This document shows positions 12,001 through 24,562 of a DNA stretch of 64,000 nucleotides, in pieces. The stretch's first letter is position 1. Each line of letters starts with the position of its first letter. A program made the position numbers and the translations under genes. Source of the DNA: Paramarasmius palmivorus (lineage: Eukaryota > Basidiomycota > Agaricomycetes > Agaricales > Marasmiaceae); NCBI GenBank assembly GCA_037176845.1, contig JAYKXP010000007.1, forward strand, positions 744,001 through 808,000, given 5' to 3'. The notes under the pieces were generated by a model. It was not told where the DNA came from. It ran no database searches and saw only the letters and a program-made list of their open reading frames with translations.

Positions 12001-12914
12001 AGTCGGACGAAACAATGCACAAGGGATAAAAATGGTAGAGGCACTTGAGTAGAGTCACCATAGACTCGGATATATATATGGTGCCGTGGAACTGAACCAT
12101 AGTTTGGCAAGCTAGACCGATGAGGACAAATTGTTTCACCAAGTGAAGAATTCGTAGGTCGTTTCAGCCCCGGGCTTGCTTTGAATTCAAGGAGCACGTA
12201 CTTGATGAACCCAACAGAAATAAAAGCGATACTCTCGAAATGCTTTTGAGTTCGATGCAAGGGGGAATACGTTCCGAGGTCTTTGGGTAAGAAATCTTCG
12301 GAGCACCAAGATTCCTACTGTTGTACCGTGTCAGTGACAGCTGAATCATGAGCGTCGCAGAAAAATACGCACCAGAATCTTGGGAACTACGCTGCTTCCA
12401 GTTACTGTACAGAAAAGCTGTAAATGTGCTTCCAATGTGCTTCTTGTTGAAATGATCTCGCTTTTTTACTAATAAATGTGAATTCTCGGTTCTTGATCGG
12501 GGATACGGATTGGAAAGGAGAAGGTCTTTGGTATATGGAAGGGTTAAGGAGATTCTAGTTCAGTGGTTATTGGTAGTACAAGACCAACTTGTCGATGGGG
12601 AGCGCCCAACACCTTCCCAAGGGACCGGGGAATGCCGGTATCCCTAGCGGCACAAATTTTCCAAGTGTATTCTGATTCACAAATTGCTATAGCTACAAAG
12701 TTTCAAAACTACAAAGACGAAGGTGTGTTATGGATACAACCTCACAGGAGGAAACAGAGAAAGTTAGTCTACAGGATACTCAGATGTTGCCTCCACTGGT
12801 AACTATGAGCCGGAATTTCTTGACATTCTATGAATGGCCACTCGAGTTAATGATCCCAACAACTCCGTTGAAGTTTCTTAAGATCATTTCACACCCCTGA
12901 AAGTCTTTAGCTTG

Positions 12915-14388
12915 CTATCTATAGAGCGAAAAATGCCTTACTCTAGCCAATTCCACAGATGCTATCAAGGAAATCAGAAACCGACGATCCGAAATGTAAA
13001 TAGAAGTTAACAAACCAGCGGCAATTTCTGGAAGGCCTCGAAGACAATTCGCAAGAACATTGATCTGTTCTCTTAGATGCAAGACGGTGGTGTTACGTTC
13101 GACCGTGCTCCGATGTAGTTCGTGCCGCAACTGAAAGGACGGTAGTCAAACTCTGAATCCCATACACTCATGACGACATGCTTATGGCTCACCTGCAAAA
13201 TCAGACATTCGAGCTGCATACTGATCAGAGTTGTTTACGAAAGAAGAAGAAGTGCATATTCACCTGCTGCACAGTTGCCGTCCTGTCTATCTGCATTTGA
13301 TTATCATCCTGCCGAGCCAAGAGAACGATCAGTGGACGCATCAATCCAAGCCGCGAAGTGAAATCTACCGAAGATGACTGATCCAATGAACGCGGCTTCG
13401 TACCCGAGGAAGTGAGAGTGGTGCATTCATCCATTTCCACGTCCTCGATCGCAGTAGTAGGCTTTGCAGGTTCAGTGCTCGACGAAAACCGCAAAGGTGA
13501 AATGGGGCTTGGATATGGGATCTGAATGTTTGGATGCCGCCGCGGTGGCGTACTGTGCGGACCGGAATGAGCAGTACGTCTTCCATGAGAAGAATTGAAG
13601 GTACCTGAAACAGGGAGCAACCAATGGTGGTACGGTTTGAGTAACTGCATTATCGGCCATTGGGATGTCGTCCAGAGTAACCGACCTGGGATTCAGGGAA
13701 TGAGCGGTCCACCTAAAACTAGCTCGAAGGAGCCTACGTACGACGTGCTTGGGACAGGTATGTCGAGATCCATACTTACTTCATCTTGTCGGAGCAGGGG
13801 TACCCTCTTTTTCCTTCGCCTCTGTTCTTTAGTCTACAAAACGACGGAACGCGTCAGAAAGTAGTCGGTGTACACGATCGACAAATATACCGTGGTCTTT
13901 CTCGGCAATCTATTCCGTGGAAGTCCGTTACCTGGATGATCTGGTATGTGATGGGCGGGAAAGGTCTTCGAGAAGCGTGGAGGGGATGTTTCGCTGAAGG
14001 ATGCGTGAAGGTTAGTGTGATTCAGATTGACACTACAGCCTTGGATCTTACTGATGCCGCTTTCTCGGTGACGCGAGTGCATCAGAAGTGGCTCGTCTTC
14101 GTCGCGCAGGTAATGTGTTCGCGTGTCTTCTGCCTTGAAGAGGGTTGAGCGACGTGAACAACGCGTCGTTGAAGGGAAATACCTGTCCGGTTGTTACCAT
14201 CTGTTATCGGCATATTGTTCCTATTTTCCGATTGGCCGCCTTGAGGAGTTTGAGTACAAGAAAAGAGTGCTCAGAGCCAGCTCGCGTACCAGTGTCCCCT
14301 GACGCGTTCCAAGGCCTCCGGTGGCTATTAAAGTACCCCTTATTCTCTCCAGGACTTCCACAGCGAACCATGATTCCGGGGGTTTGAG
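12915..14388 (-). CDS. Hypothetical protein with basic patch, multi-exon
   Basis: The protein is not recognised, but consistent exon joins support a real gene. An exon near 14.39-14.25 kb reads LKPPESWFAVEVLERIRGTL...VRELALSTLFL. After an intron ending at about 14.18 kb the frame continues YFPSTTRCSRRSTLFKAEDTR...HSRHRESGI, then a basic segment TKEQRRRKKRVPLLRQDE. A further exon at 13.7-13.6 kb reads WTAHSLNPRSVTLDDIPMADN. A long Pro/Ser-rich exon follows at 13.6-13.27 kb (RRHPNIQIPYPSPISPLRF). The last coding segment, near 13.1-12.9 kb, is predicted helical (LHLREQINVLANCLRGLPEI). The basic run could be a nuclear localisation signal. The 5' end is unresolved. Confidence 0.5.
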
Positions 14389-14563
14389 CTTGAGGATGTA
14401 ATGGATTTATAGATAATGAGCGCTGGGCACGAATGGGAAAAAGAATGAGTGTGTTGCAGACCAGCAGCAACTGCGTGAAGGTAGAAGAATCCGAGAGAAA
14501 AGATAAAGGGTGTGGCTCGATAAGAAGAAAAGAGGCTTATATGTTCGCTTGGTCAAAGGGGCT

Positions 14564-14857
14564 TTATGATACTGCATAGCGCCGTGGAGCTCCGCTCCTT
14601 TGTAGCTGAAGACCATTCAAAGATGCGCCCTTTGCCTTTGATGGAATATTCAGACACGTGGCCGCGCGAGTTTGCAATGAGGCGTATACGTAAGTACTGC
14701 ATCGAGTGTACAGTAAGCAATCGAAGTGCCATGAAAAATAAACAAGGGGAAGGAAATTACTCGTCTCTTCCGCCTCGAATCTTGCTGTATCCCACAATCG
14801 GTCTTGTACGAGATAATACATGATACTATTAAAGAAAGTGGTAAGCCAATATGCCAA
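14564..14857 (-). CDS. Possible small two-exon gene
   Basis: An ATG at 14857 opens a hydrophobic N-terminus (MAYWLTTFFNSIMYYL). Using the GTACAA donor directly after it and the acceptor GATGCAG joins, in phase, to YLRIRLIANSRGHVSEYSIK and ends at IIKPL, giving about 60 residues. No family is recognised. It lies upstream of the previous gene on the same strand and could instead be that gene's first exons. Confidence 0.25.
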   Translation of the reverse strand: MAYWLTTFFNSIMYYLVQDRLWDTARFEAEETSNFLPLVYFSWHFDCLLYTRCSTYVYASLQTRAATCLNIPSKAKGASLNGLQLQRSGAPRRYAVS

Positions 14858-14982
14858 TGCGTATGCTACAATAATCTAACAGAATCCTGTACTGTAACCT
14901 CAGTCAGAACATAATCATAGACCAGGACGAAGTAGCGCTCACCTCATAATGTCCGGGTATATAAACGACATCTAAATAATGA

Positions 14983-16539
14983 TCAGAGAACCAACGAATC
15001 TGCCCAGTGGTTGACAACACCCTCCCCAGCGATCTGGAATGGGAACCTCTTCAAATCCCTCATAATAATAGTCCCATGGGAATTGAAAACGTTATCAATG
15101 AACGCAAGCTCCTTCTTCAGGGGCAGCGTGTTAAGCTGCTCTGCAATCTTGTGCTGAAGAGGCGTAAGGATTGCGGCTTCCGACTTTTTCCCCTTGGCCT
15201 TGGTGCTGCCTACTTCGAGTCCTTGTAATGTCGTTGCGGATGCACCTGCTTCATCCATCAACTCGACAACAGCACCCTCGACTTCACGTTCGAGCTCAGC
15301 TAACACACGAGCCAGACTCTTTCCATGATCAGCGCCTTTCTCTAGCTCCTTGATGCGGGCTCTCGAGGACCGGCTTGCTTTGGATAAGCGGATGATAGCT
15401 AGTGAGATGATGACTGGTATCAAGATGGGTAGGAGTGCGTAGAAGAGCTAGACCCATGGTCAACGAGTGGCAGAATACGATAGGTGGGAACACCTTACAA
15501 GATTTAGAGGAAAGCGGAACCGTAAGAAGGGCGGAAGTATAGGTCTCTTCTTTGCGTTCTTGCGCTGTTGGAACCAGCTGGGGGACAAGATGACGGGCTT
15601 GGGCGTTGGTGCAGGCGGGACAGGTGGTAACGAAAATGATTTAATGATAGGCTTGTATTTCTCGTCCAGTTCGCTGTCGATGTTCCACGTATAAGCACCA
15701 CCCTTTTGTTCGAGATAACAAACTTACATTTCAATACCGTTGTTGGCATGGTCAGCGAAAGGATCCTCAGTTTCAATAGCGGCAGTCACATAGGGTACTG
15801 TCGTGTCATAAATACTGAGAAGAATATTAGTAAAACGATGCTTTGTAAATTAGATCCTCCTTACGCATTCGCATATATCCTAGCATTCTGGAATGAGGCC
15901 AGGGCTTTATAAAACACAAGTTCTAAGACGGGCCTTTAGTGAGAAGTTTGCGGTGAGTAGGCTCGACGACATACCTGGATCAGCCATTACTTCTAGCAGT
16001 GGCTTATCGGTATTGGACCACTTGTCTACACAATAAAACTGTTCTCCGGTCCGTGACAGCAGTTTCGGACCAAGAGTGGAGTATAGTGTCGACAATAAGG
16101 ATGGGTATCGAGGCAGTCCAAGGTGAGGAGTTGCAATAGTGTTGAAGTTTATGGGCGCAACATTCTCAAAGTAGCCCTTCTGATATAGAATTCCAATCAC
16201 ATATCGAGAAACGAGGCCACCCAAGCTGTATCCAGTTATTGAAAACTTGACAACCTTCTTCCCATCGCTGGCCAGCTGCTCGGTCTCGTCGATTACCTGA
16301 ACTTGTTCGTTAGCTTCAGATATAAGACTGATAGATTCACGATTCACCTCTTTGCTTACTCTTTCACCACCCCAGTCTATCCCATCGTAAGTAGAATCCT
16401 CTGCATTCGTTCGGGCAACCATAACATGTAGCGCAGTGTCGGATTCTTCTCTTTGCTTGACAGTTCGTTCCAATTCCGCAAGATGAGTGGGATTTCCCCA
16501 CATTCCGTGGACGAGGACGAGAAGATGGACCGAATTCAT
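14983..16539 (-). CDS. Serine esterase/phospholipase, Lpl1/Rog1 type (DUF676)
   Basis: The ATG at 16539 begins MNSVHLLVLVHGMWGNP, the typical start of yeast Lpl1 and Rog1-type lipases, with HGMWGNP as the oxyanion region. The nucleophile elbow is GYSLGG, followed by LVSRYVIGILY, and the block NTIATPHLG fits the same family. After an intron near 15.9 kb the frame continues ELVFYKALASFQNARIYAN, then YDTTVPYVTAAIETEDPFAD, a Pro-rich linker and one membrane-like segment (ILIPVIISLAII). The C-terminal HGTIIMRDLKRFPFQ...GVVNHWAD supplies the catalytic His region. Yeast Lpl1 is a lipid-droplet phospholipase; a similar role is inferred. All key motifs are present and the gene looks intact. Confidence 0.85.
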
Positions 16540-17125
16540 GATGGGGAAACGTTTTGCTGTCCAGCAGCTGTATTACAAGATATAAATACGAGGCAGAGGT
16601 TTGGTCTGCGGTGATGAACCGAATGACGAGGCATCTCATTACTAATCGTGCCGAGTCCACCTCATTGCCTCCACCGTTTCGTCCAGTTTTTTCCCCGATT
16701 GTTTTCTTGGATCAGCCTGCGCGCGTCGCTAGATCGGTAAGAGATCACTACCGTGATGCGTATATGCGTAATACAAGGGGCATTATCATCATTTCAATGT
16801 TCGTGATACAAGTCGCAGTCGTAATACATACATTAAAGAGGATAGCTTTACTACGAGAGCAGAAACGAGGGAGCGCCGAGCGGGGGAGCATCAAAGCAAG
16901 TTGAAGATAAGCAAAACGTCCGAATTTCGTGGAGGGTTCGTATATGGAAAAGGTCGTGGGACGGTTCTCATCAGTGAGAGTTCGTAGGTGTATGATAGTC
17001 GTATAGTCGTATGCATGACAAGTCGTGATGTTCATGAGAATGGCGCCCTATCGTAGACTTGATACATATGAGCAATGGAAAAACAGCTTTGAACATTGAG
17101 TAAACATACCTCCGACGAATGATAC

Positions 17126-17341
17126 CTATTGCAGCGAGCGCAATTGCGCACCCAACTCTTCGGCATGATTGAGCACGATGACAGCATCACGGTAGAAGAC
17201 ATCTCGAAGGTCGCAAGAGCTTTGCTTCCTGTGCAAAGTGCGCAGGTATTTGGCTGTCGCTGACAATCGGTCGTAGCTTGACCTAGCGTCAGAGACCGCG
17301 TCGTTCTGGATCGAAGAAGGGGCTTTTCCAGATCCAGACAT
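17126..17341 (-). CDS. Small 71-residue hypothetical protein
   Basis: The ATG at 17341 lies about 70 bp downstream of a good TATA element (minus-strand TATAAAA at 17416-17410). The open frame encodes MSGSGKAPSSIQNDAVSDAR followed by a mostly helical, charged segment with two close cysteine-containing stretches and ends ELGAQLRSLQ. The length and helicity recall small complex subunits, but I cannot assign a family. A splice near the stop could extend it into a hydrophobic tail (AIALAAIGIIRRR in another frame). Confidence 0.4.
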   Translation of the reverse strand: MSGSGKAPSSIQNDAVSDARSSYDRLSATAKYLRTLHRKQSSCDLRDVFYRDAVIVLNHAEELGAQLRSLQ

Positions 17342-17409
17342 GATTGTAAACTCAAGGGGCTGAGAGCCTGGAGACGATGGGGCACAAAATTACCAGCTAG
17401 TGAAGCGGT

Positions 17410-17416
17410 TTTTATA
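17410..17416 (-). promoter_or_regulatory. TATA-like box of the 71-residue gene
   Basis: The minus-strand TATAAAA stands about 70 bases upstream of the ATG at 17341. It is one reason to take that short frame seriously. Confidence 0.4.
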
Positions 17417-17469
17417 TGAGGCTCGAAGAATTTGCTTCCGTCTTGTTTCGGTCTTGTTCCGGCAGAAAA

Positions 17470-17881
17470 CTACCTTTTTTCGATCTCAGTCCGAAGCAGC
17501 CTTACACAAGGAACGGATCGACCAACACATCCGAGTGCAGTTTCAGCCTTGAAAAACAAGACAGGGTTGATCTTACATCCTATATTGTTGAAATATGCGA
17601 GAGCTGGGGGAGAGTAATACGAGGAACTCGAGGAGCTAGCCGAAGTGAGAAGTGCTGCGTCCTCGGGTTGCACGCCGGTAAGGACTCGGTAAGGCCTGTA
17701 GCCAAGCAATCAAGCCAACTAGATGGGTCGAAAGCAATAAGATGCACACGGAATAGTACACGATAGCGTAAGTATAGATGGTGAATAAAGAGGAGAGATA
17801 TGCCTGAGAAATACTAGCCCTCCATGTCTTCATCATCCGTGTCGGAGAGTACTTCCTTACTTTTGCTATGAAGGCAGACAT
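17470..17881 (-). CDS. Uncertain small gene between CTR9 and the 71-residue gene
   Basis: An ATG at 17881 opens MSAFIAKVRKYSPTRMMKTW, and a membrane-like stretch (YAIVYYSVCILLLSTHLVGL) follows in the same frame. A second open frame downstream reads SSSSSSYYSPPALAYFNNIG. The two may be exons of one small protein, or this may be CTR9 3' untranslated sequence, since the CTR9 stop is only 38 bp away. No family is recognised. Confidence 0.2.
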
Positions 17882-17918
17882 CTTCAGTACCAGTGCAAGA
17901 CCAGTGGTATCCTACTTA

Positions 17919-20900
17919 CTATTGTTTCTTCCGCTGAGGTGCTGAGCTCTCTTCCTCGTCATCGTCCCGTACTACACGCTTCTTTGGTCGCTGAAAATCC
18001 TGTTAGCACAACTGTCAAGACCAACTAACACACATTCTCACCTTCTTCGTCAGCTTCTCGCCATCTTCCTCATCCGTGAACACTGCAGCTGGCTCCTCCA
18101 TATCTGCCATCTCACCACCTGCCTTCTTGAGCTTCCCTCTCCGCTTCTTTTTCGGTGCCTCTTCCTCTTCGTCACTAACCGCTGCACTCGTCGTCTCACT
18201 CTTCGCCTTCTTTGACCTCCTAGGCTTCTTCTCCTTCTCTCTTTCGTCGTCACTATCTCCCATCTTCACCTCCCTCGTCCATTCGAGAGCTTCCTCTCTT
18301 GCTTTCTTCCTCTCCTCCGCCAACTTCTCTGCCTCTATTCTCAATTGCTCCATCTTCTCCCTCTCTGCCTTCTCTATACGATCTCTCTCCTCTTGTCGTT
18401 TAGCACGCGCAGCGTCCAGACGAGCTTTAGCTTCCTCCTCAAATTGTGTTTGCGCCGCGAGGTGTTCGGTGGCTTTCCGAAGCATGGTGTCTCCGTATTT
18501 TCGTCTTTGGTCGGCAATATCCCTGCTGTAAGGTACTGCGCTGGCTTTGTCCGATGCAAGCGATGCAAATAACCTACACCAAATTTCCAGGTCAGCAAGT
18601 CATCCCAAAGAAAAGACAGGATGCATACTTCTGGGCGTTTCCGGCCTGCTCGATAACCCGTTTCAAATCGTCGAGCTTTCGCTTTGCAGGAGGCATGCTA
18701 AAGAGCATCTCAGCGCACTTTTGTTGAATCATTGCAATGTTGTAGAGGATGGCTTTGTCGTTTGGTTGTATGTGTAAAGCTCTTTGGGCGTATTGGAGTG
18801 CCGTGCAAATGGCTGGGTATGACTGATCCTTCATCGCCTTTGCGTACCATGACCTGCATAAGCAGAGTAACACCGACGTGTTCTGACCTTTGTAAAACCG
18901 CACTGATGCAGTTTCATACTACCCAAGAATCATCAGTCAAAAGCACGAAGAAAGGCTGGAGTCACTTACGCTCTCAATTGCCCGATCAAACTCGTCCCTT
19001 GAGTAGTAGCAGTGTCCCATATTCAGGTATACACTTCCATCATGGAAACTCTCCCTGACTTTTGCAAACACATCCAGCGCATCTCTCGCATTCTTCATCC
19101 TCTTTCCAACTTCCTCCTGCCCCGAACCAGAGACGGTACCTAGAGAATCTTCCGCAGTAACAATGGCTAATCCCTGAGCAGCAAACGCACAACATGGATC
19201 CAGCTGGAGTGCTTTGTCATAGAACTCTGCTGAACGCTGGAAACCTCGTCTTCGTTCTTCCATCAGAGCTGAAGGGTCGCTTCCTGGAGAGCCTCGCAGT
19301 TCACGAGCCTGATGATACATAATCCAACCGGCTGCACAGAGTGAATAGATATCGTGCTTGTCGTGTTCCTTCAGAGTAGCGAACACAAAGTCCTTTGCGA
19401 GCTTGGGGAGATTTGACTGGATAAGGAAGTATGTGTAGTACGCTCGTACATTGAGGTTCCCAGATTCGGATGTCAGAGCTTGCTTGACCAACTCGTGTGC
19501 AAGGGCAATTTGGTTCTGCGTGAGCAGAAGTTGGGCTTGTCGGATTTTGGCTGTAACGAAGCTTCCTCAGTGGCACGTCCGGAAGAAAAAAAAATGGGTA
19601 CTTGCCATCAACATACTCCGGATGTCTCGCAAGCAACTTGTCGTACGCCTCCTTTGCCGAGATTTCTTGGCCTTCCTCTTCGTATACTCGAGCCAAGTTG
19701 TAAAGGATAGACGTGGCTACGTCTCCCTGTTTTTCCACCACTGATGATCCAGCAATGTTCGTTAACGCCCGCTCATAGAAACCTCTTGCATCACCCCACT
19801 TCTCATCCAAATGGGATAAAACCCCAAGATTATTCAATATCCCCACTTCCACTTCTCCTTTGCCTTCAGAGATCCGCAAAGCCTCGCGTAAGGCTTTCCC
19901 CGTCTTCTCAAGAGAAATATGCTGATGCAGCTTAGCTATCTCGATGTGCATCGCAATATCCTGCGATAGTGCATGGGATGACGTTGACGTTGAGAGCGCA
20001 AGCGATTTCGTGACACGGTCGAACAGCTCTCTGGCCTTTGTCCGCTCCTTCTCGACGTCAGAAGAGGACACTCCAGGACGCGGGAATGCACGAAGAGATG
20101 CGAGCATGGCAAGGACAGGTGCAGGTGCTTCTGTCTGTGATTTGAGTTGAGCATTTTGGGAAGAGGTAACGAGGGTATCAAGAGTATGAATGGCGCCAGC
20201 CATTTCATCTGTTCAACTTCTTCAACACTACGAACATGAGAGAGAACGAGACCTCACGAACCGTTAAGAACTTGCATTCCAGCCAAACCTATACCGGCAA
20301 TAGGATGTTTTTGTAGTGTATCGTAAGCGGTGGTGTAATGTTTCGTGGCAGCTGGGAGATTGCCCTGAGAGTGGTTTATTCTTGCGGCGCGGATGTGGCC
20401 TTCAGTTAGAACGGTGAGTGTATCAGCGAATTGGATGGTACGTTCTGCGAGTTTGAGAGCCTGTAAAAATCTAAGTCCGACGAAAGCTGAGCTTCTGGTA
20501 GATGTCCTACCCGTTTGTGCTGTCCCTTCTGAATGAACAATTCGCACAGAGCATTTGCAGCACTCGCATTCTTCTGGTTTGCCTTGAAAGCGCTCTCGAC
20601 GAATTTGGTTCCGTGTAGGAAAAGTTGGGCCCGAGTGGCTTCGGATTGCGAGGTGTCTTTACTAGCGTTAATGGCTTCTAGTCCCAAAAGCAACTGCGCT
20701 GCCCATTCACTGGGGTTCACTTCGTAACTCCTTTCCCATGCCACTTTCGCTTTTTCCGGACTCCCCATTGCCCAGAGACATAGACCGATACCTATGCGTG
20801 GATCGGGCTGGCAGTTCGGACTGTAGCGCAGAACGAGTTGGAAAGTTTGCAGAGCCTGTGCGTAGGACCGTCGTGCGTAGAGTATACGGGCTTTTCCGAG

Positions 20901-21517
20901 TAAAGCCACGATATTTGTGGGTTTTTCGATGAGAACTTGGTCAAAAGAGCGAAGTGCTTCATCGAACGACCGGGTGTCGATTTGTAGTATTCCTCGAGTC
21001 AAGAAAGCCAACTGGGTGCTGGCCATCCCTTTTCCGCTCTGTGTTAATGCTAGGGCTGCATTCGTCGCGGTTGCTGCCTCATGCGAGTACTTTTCTTTCG
21101 TGAGTTGGCTGGCTGGTAATAAGTCTTCACGAGCGTTTGATAGTAGCAATTTCGGAGCTGTTCGAGCGAGTGCAATTTGGAGGTTTGCTCTTAATAATAG
21201 TAATGGTTGAAGATATTCATCCCTATCCTGTACACCGAAAGCTAGAAATGGATGAATTGGTTTTCAAATACGCTGAAGTTTAGTCACACACATTCGATTG
21301 CAGCATCTCCGATCCTCTTCGCAGCATCCAAATAGCCTCTTCTCCAATATTCACTAGCTAGTTTTGTCCAAACCCACACAGAACATTGGCCGTCTCGTAG
21401 CAAGTCTAACACATCTTGAGGGTCTGGATCGAGGTTGTCGAGGTCGATGGTAATGACTTCTTGACCCCCGAGTTCGATGTCGATTGTGCGTCCGGGGGTT
21501 CCAAAGTCTTCCTCCAT
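17919..21517 (-). CDS. CTR9: Paf1 complex subunit CTR9 (TPR protein)
   Basis: CTR9 is the TPR scaffold of the Paf1 complex, which travels with RNA polymerase II in the nucleus and promotes histone H2B ubiquitylation and H3K4/K36 methylation. The ATG at 21517 gives the characteristic N-terminus with DIELGGQEVITIDLDNLDPD. Six or more exons then encode successive TPR units, for example LLGLEAINASKDTS, AVLSHLDEKWGDARGFYERAL-like repeats and the YLNMGHCYYSRDEFDRAIE repeat. The C-terminus is long, acidic/basic and coiled (EEEAKARLDAARAKRQEERD), rich in KKxRR and DEE runs, and ends RVVRDDDEEESSAPQRKKQ, as in other CTR9 proteins. The length, about 1,080 residues allowing for introns, is normal. No damage seen. 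Confidence 0.93.
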
Positions 21518-21901
21518 GAAGAGAGGGTTGAGTAAGGGGAGATGGCGGAAGGAAAGGAAGGAGAGCGCGTCTTACTTTTGCCGTGTAGGCACGGTCAACG
21601 ACGTTGGCTGGATTTCACACGTGGGGTCCATTAAGCGCCTTTCCTCCGACCTCCCAGGAGCATGCAGATACAGAGTAAATTTCTCAAGTTTTTTCTCATT
21701 ACTTTATGATGATACAGACAAATCTAGGTGGTTCCGGACCTCGAATAAAACAATGTAATGGGCCTAGCAGCGGGAGTGCATACTACGTACGAATGTACAG
21801 CTGTGCACAGGCACCACGATGGCTATGGCTTCGGGTATCGCTGGTCCAGGTGCGAACAGTTGTTATCATCGAGCGCCGTAAACGGGATCTGTACCAAGCT
21901 T

Positions 21902-21908
21902 TATAAAA
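21902..21908 (+). promoter_or_regulatory. TATA box of the FAD-linked oxidase gene
   Basis: TATAAAA lies about 50 bases before the ATG at 21957, in the 440-bp divergent promoter region shared with CTR9. Confidence 0.5.
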
Positions 21909-21956
21909 AGGTTCAGTCAATCAAGATGTGAGTTTGATTCACCGTCTTGCTTCCCA

Positions 21957-24511
21957 ATGCGCTTTCCTTTCAACCTCGACGCGGCTCTCCTGCCCGCGTC
22001 TCTTGCAAACCTCTTTCTGGACGTGTTTCCTACAGTTCCTCAATTTAACACGACTTTGACGATTCCTCCCGCATCTCTTGAACTACTGAACCGGACAGTC
22101 GAAGGTCGTTTGTTCAACGGTGCTTCCCTTGCCTCTCCTTGCATTGTCGACGCGAAGTCTAGTCAATGCCACGAGGCCACCTCAAAATACCTGGACGAAA
22201 GTAGGGCATAGGCTTTCTTCGCGTATTCCGAGTAGGCATCCGATTCACCACGAATACTTTTTGACAGTTTTCCGAGCAAGCGTTCCTGGAGGTTATGTGA
22301 ACACTCAGTGGGAAACCTGTCAAACATCAGGCGAACAGTGTCTCCTCGATTACAAGAACCCTTCCGACATTTCCCCCGTCTTACCGCCTCGTGGATGCAA
22401 ATTGGGCAGTATACCTAACCATTTTGTGGGTATCAACATCTGCTATCAAAATTCCATCTGACAATTGGATCCGCAGATTGATGTCAAAGATGCAAAGGAT
22501 GTTCAAGCTGCATTTGCATTTGCAAAGGAGCATAAGGTTCCTCTCATAGTAAAAAATACCGGTGTGAGTTCTTTCCACCAAAGGAACCATCAAGGGCTAT
22601 TTTTGACCGAATTCTTTGCAGCATGACTACAAGGGCAGAAGCAGTGCCCCTGGTTCTTTGGCTTTATGGGTAAGTGGAAGTTTGTTCTGTGGAGCCTCTA
22701 TGTATTGAAGCTTCCATGCCAGACGCACAATCTCAAAGATGTGATTCTATCGTTGTTGGCGTAATTGCTGTTTCTGACAGCGTAGCGTTTCAGATTTCCT
22801 ACAGCGCAACCTTTACTCCCGAAGGTTGCTTGAAGGATCACACGCAACCGGCAGTCTCGATGGGGGTCAGTCCAGTCATCTTCCTTTTTCCTCGCACTGC
22901 GAGACGCTAAATCCGAAAGCAATTCTTAGGCGGGAGTGCAATTCCACCAAGCTTACGCATTCGCCGAGGCTAATAACATCACCATTGTCGGAGGTATCAT
23001 TACTTCTTTATGCGTGGTTATTTCATTCCAGTAAAAGGGTGTATGATATTGCAGGCTCGGACCGTTCTGTAGGCGCAGCTGGTGGATGGCTTATGGTATG
23101 CTCTGAGCCCCTGATTTAGACAGACATCGCTAACGCTGTCTTGCAGGGAGGAGGACACGGCATGCTGTCTAACACGATGGGCATGGGGGTGGACCGAGTG
23201 GTTCGTCGATTGCCCTGAGTAACAGCGTAACCGTCACTGAAACATATGACAGCTCCAGTACAAGGTCATCACGCCTGATGGCAAATCTTTGACAGCAAAC
23301 GCATGCCAAAATCAGGATCTGTTTTTTGCACTACGAGGCGGTAAGTGATCCTACAATATCTCCCAGAGCTGAACTGATGGAATCTTCATCGTCAGGCGGT
23401 GGTGGAACTTTCGGCGTGGTTCTCGAAAGTACTGTAAAGGCCTCTCCTCAGGTTACCATCCAGGCCGCGTTTTTGACATTCACGACACCAAACGAAACGC
23501 TCACCAAGGAATTATGGAGCACAATGGCCGCAAACGGTCTTCGGTGGGGCGGAGAAGGCTGGGGCGGTATCGCAACTTCCCAAATTGCGATATACATCAA
23601 CCCGAAGTTGAACAAGGAGGAGGCTACTAAGTCTATGACTCCTTTGATCGAATTCGGGAAGCGTATTAAGAAGGAACATGGCGAAAAGGCTGCTATCGTT
23701 AGCATAACTGAATACCCCAGCTGGGCAGCCTACTTTGAATGGTTCGCGAACGCAAATGTAGCGGTGAGTGGCGTGTTGTCCGTTCTTCGCATATCCCACG
23801 CAGCCGGGAGACTGAGAGCTCCAAGTTTACCTTAAAACCGCAAAATTGAACTCTGAATCTCGATTCTTAGGCTGCAGGTCTTAGCTTGGCACTGGGTTCT
23901 CGACTGATCAACAAGGAAAACTTCGAGACGCCTGCGAAGCAAGAAGCCCTAGTATCCGCTCTACTTGACGCAAGCAAGTTGACTCCACGCCTGATCATTC
24001 ACAGCTCGACGCCATTTTCCTATACTCCGGTAGAGGAAACAAGTGTTACAGAGGCATGGAGATCAAGTTTATATCACATCACCTTGATCTCCTCGTGGAA
24101 CTGGAACGCCACTGTTGAAGAGAAACGGAAATCCTACGCTGACGTCACCAAATCCGTCAGTTATCTCAAAGCAGTGACACCTAATGCAGCTTACTTGGTG
24201 AGTCCCTTCTCTAAGGATCAGTTGGCGGTGCACTCATAAATATCTAGAATGAGGCTGATGTCTACGAGTCCAATCACGAAGGTACGCACGGCGTCGACGT
24301 TCCTCACACAGCACTCATTGTGTTCATCAGTCACTTTCTGGGGATCAAACTATCAGAAACTGTTACAGATCAAGGAAAAATACGATCCTGATCATCTGCT
24401 AGATTGTTGGCAATGCGGTGAGTGTCACTCGATCCCGCTAATAACCCTTCTGAATCTCTCCTCATAGTTGGATGGAAACCATCATCATCAATGTTCTCAT
24501 GCTATTTGTGA
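21957..24511 (+). CDS. FAD-linked oxidoreductase, berberine-bridge-enzyme-like (PCMH fold)
   Basis: These flavoproteins oxidise sugars, alcohols or secondary metabolites using O2. Spliced exons carry the FAD-binding block IVKNTGHDYKGRSSAPGSLA, whose His is the expected covalent flavin site. Then come FTPEGC, a GSDRSVGAAGGW...GGGHGMLSNTMGMGVD block, YKVITPDGKSL and ALRGGGGGTFGVVLESTVK. The BBE C-terminal motif is WGSNYQKLLQIKEKYDPDHL, then DCWQCVGWK, and the stop is at 24509-24511. The second covalent-flavin Cys of bicovalent relatives is not seen at the VGGSDRSVG position, so single His attachment is likely. The N-terminus (MRFPFNLDAALLPASLANLF) is hydrophobic but only weakly like a signal peptide. 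The gene is convergent with the RNA-repair gene, with only 51 bp between stops. Confidence 0.88.
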
Positions 24512-24562
24512 AAGCATAAGTAATAGATACACGAATAATTTATCTATACTCGTACACGATAC

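Noticed and set aside
18076..18531. 151-codon plus-strand frame
   Set aside because: Antisense of the repetitive Lys/Glu-rich CTR9 C-terminus; Ser/Phe/Leu composition is the shadow of that bias.
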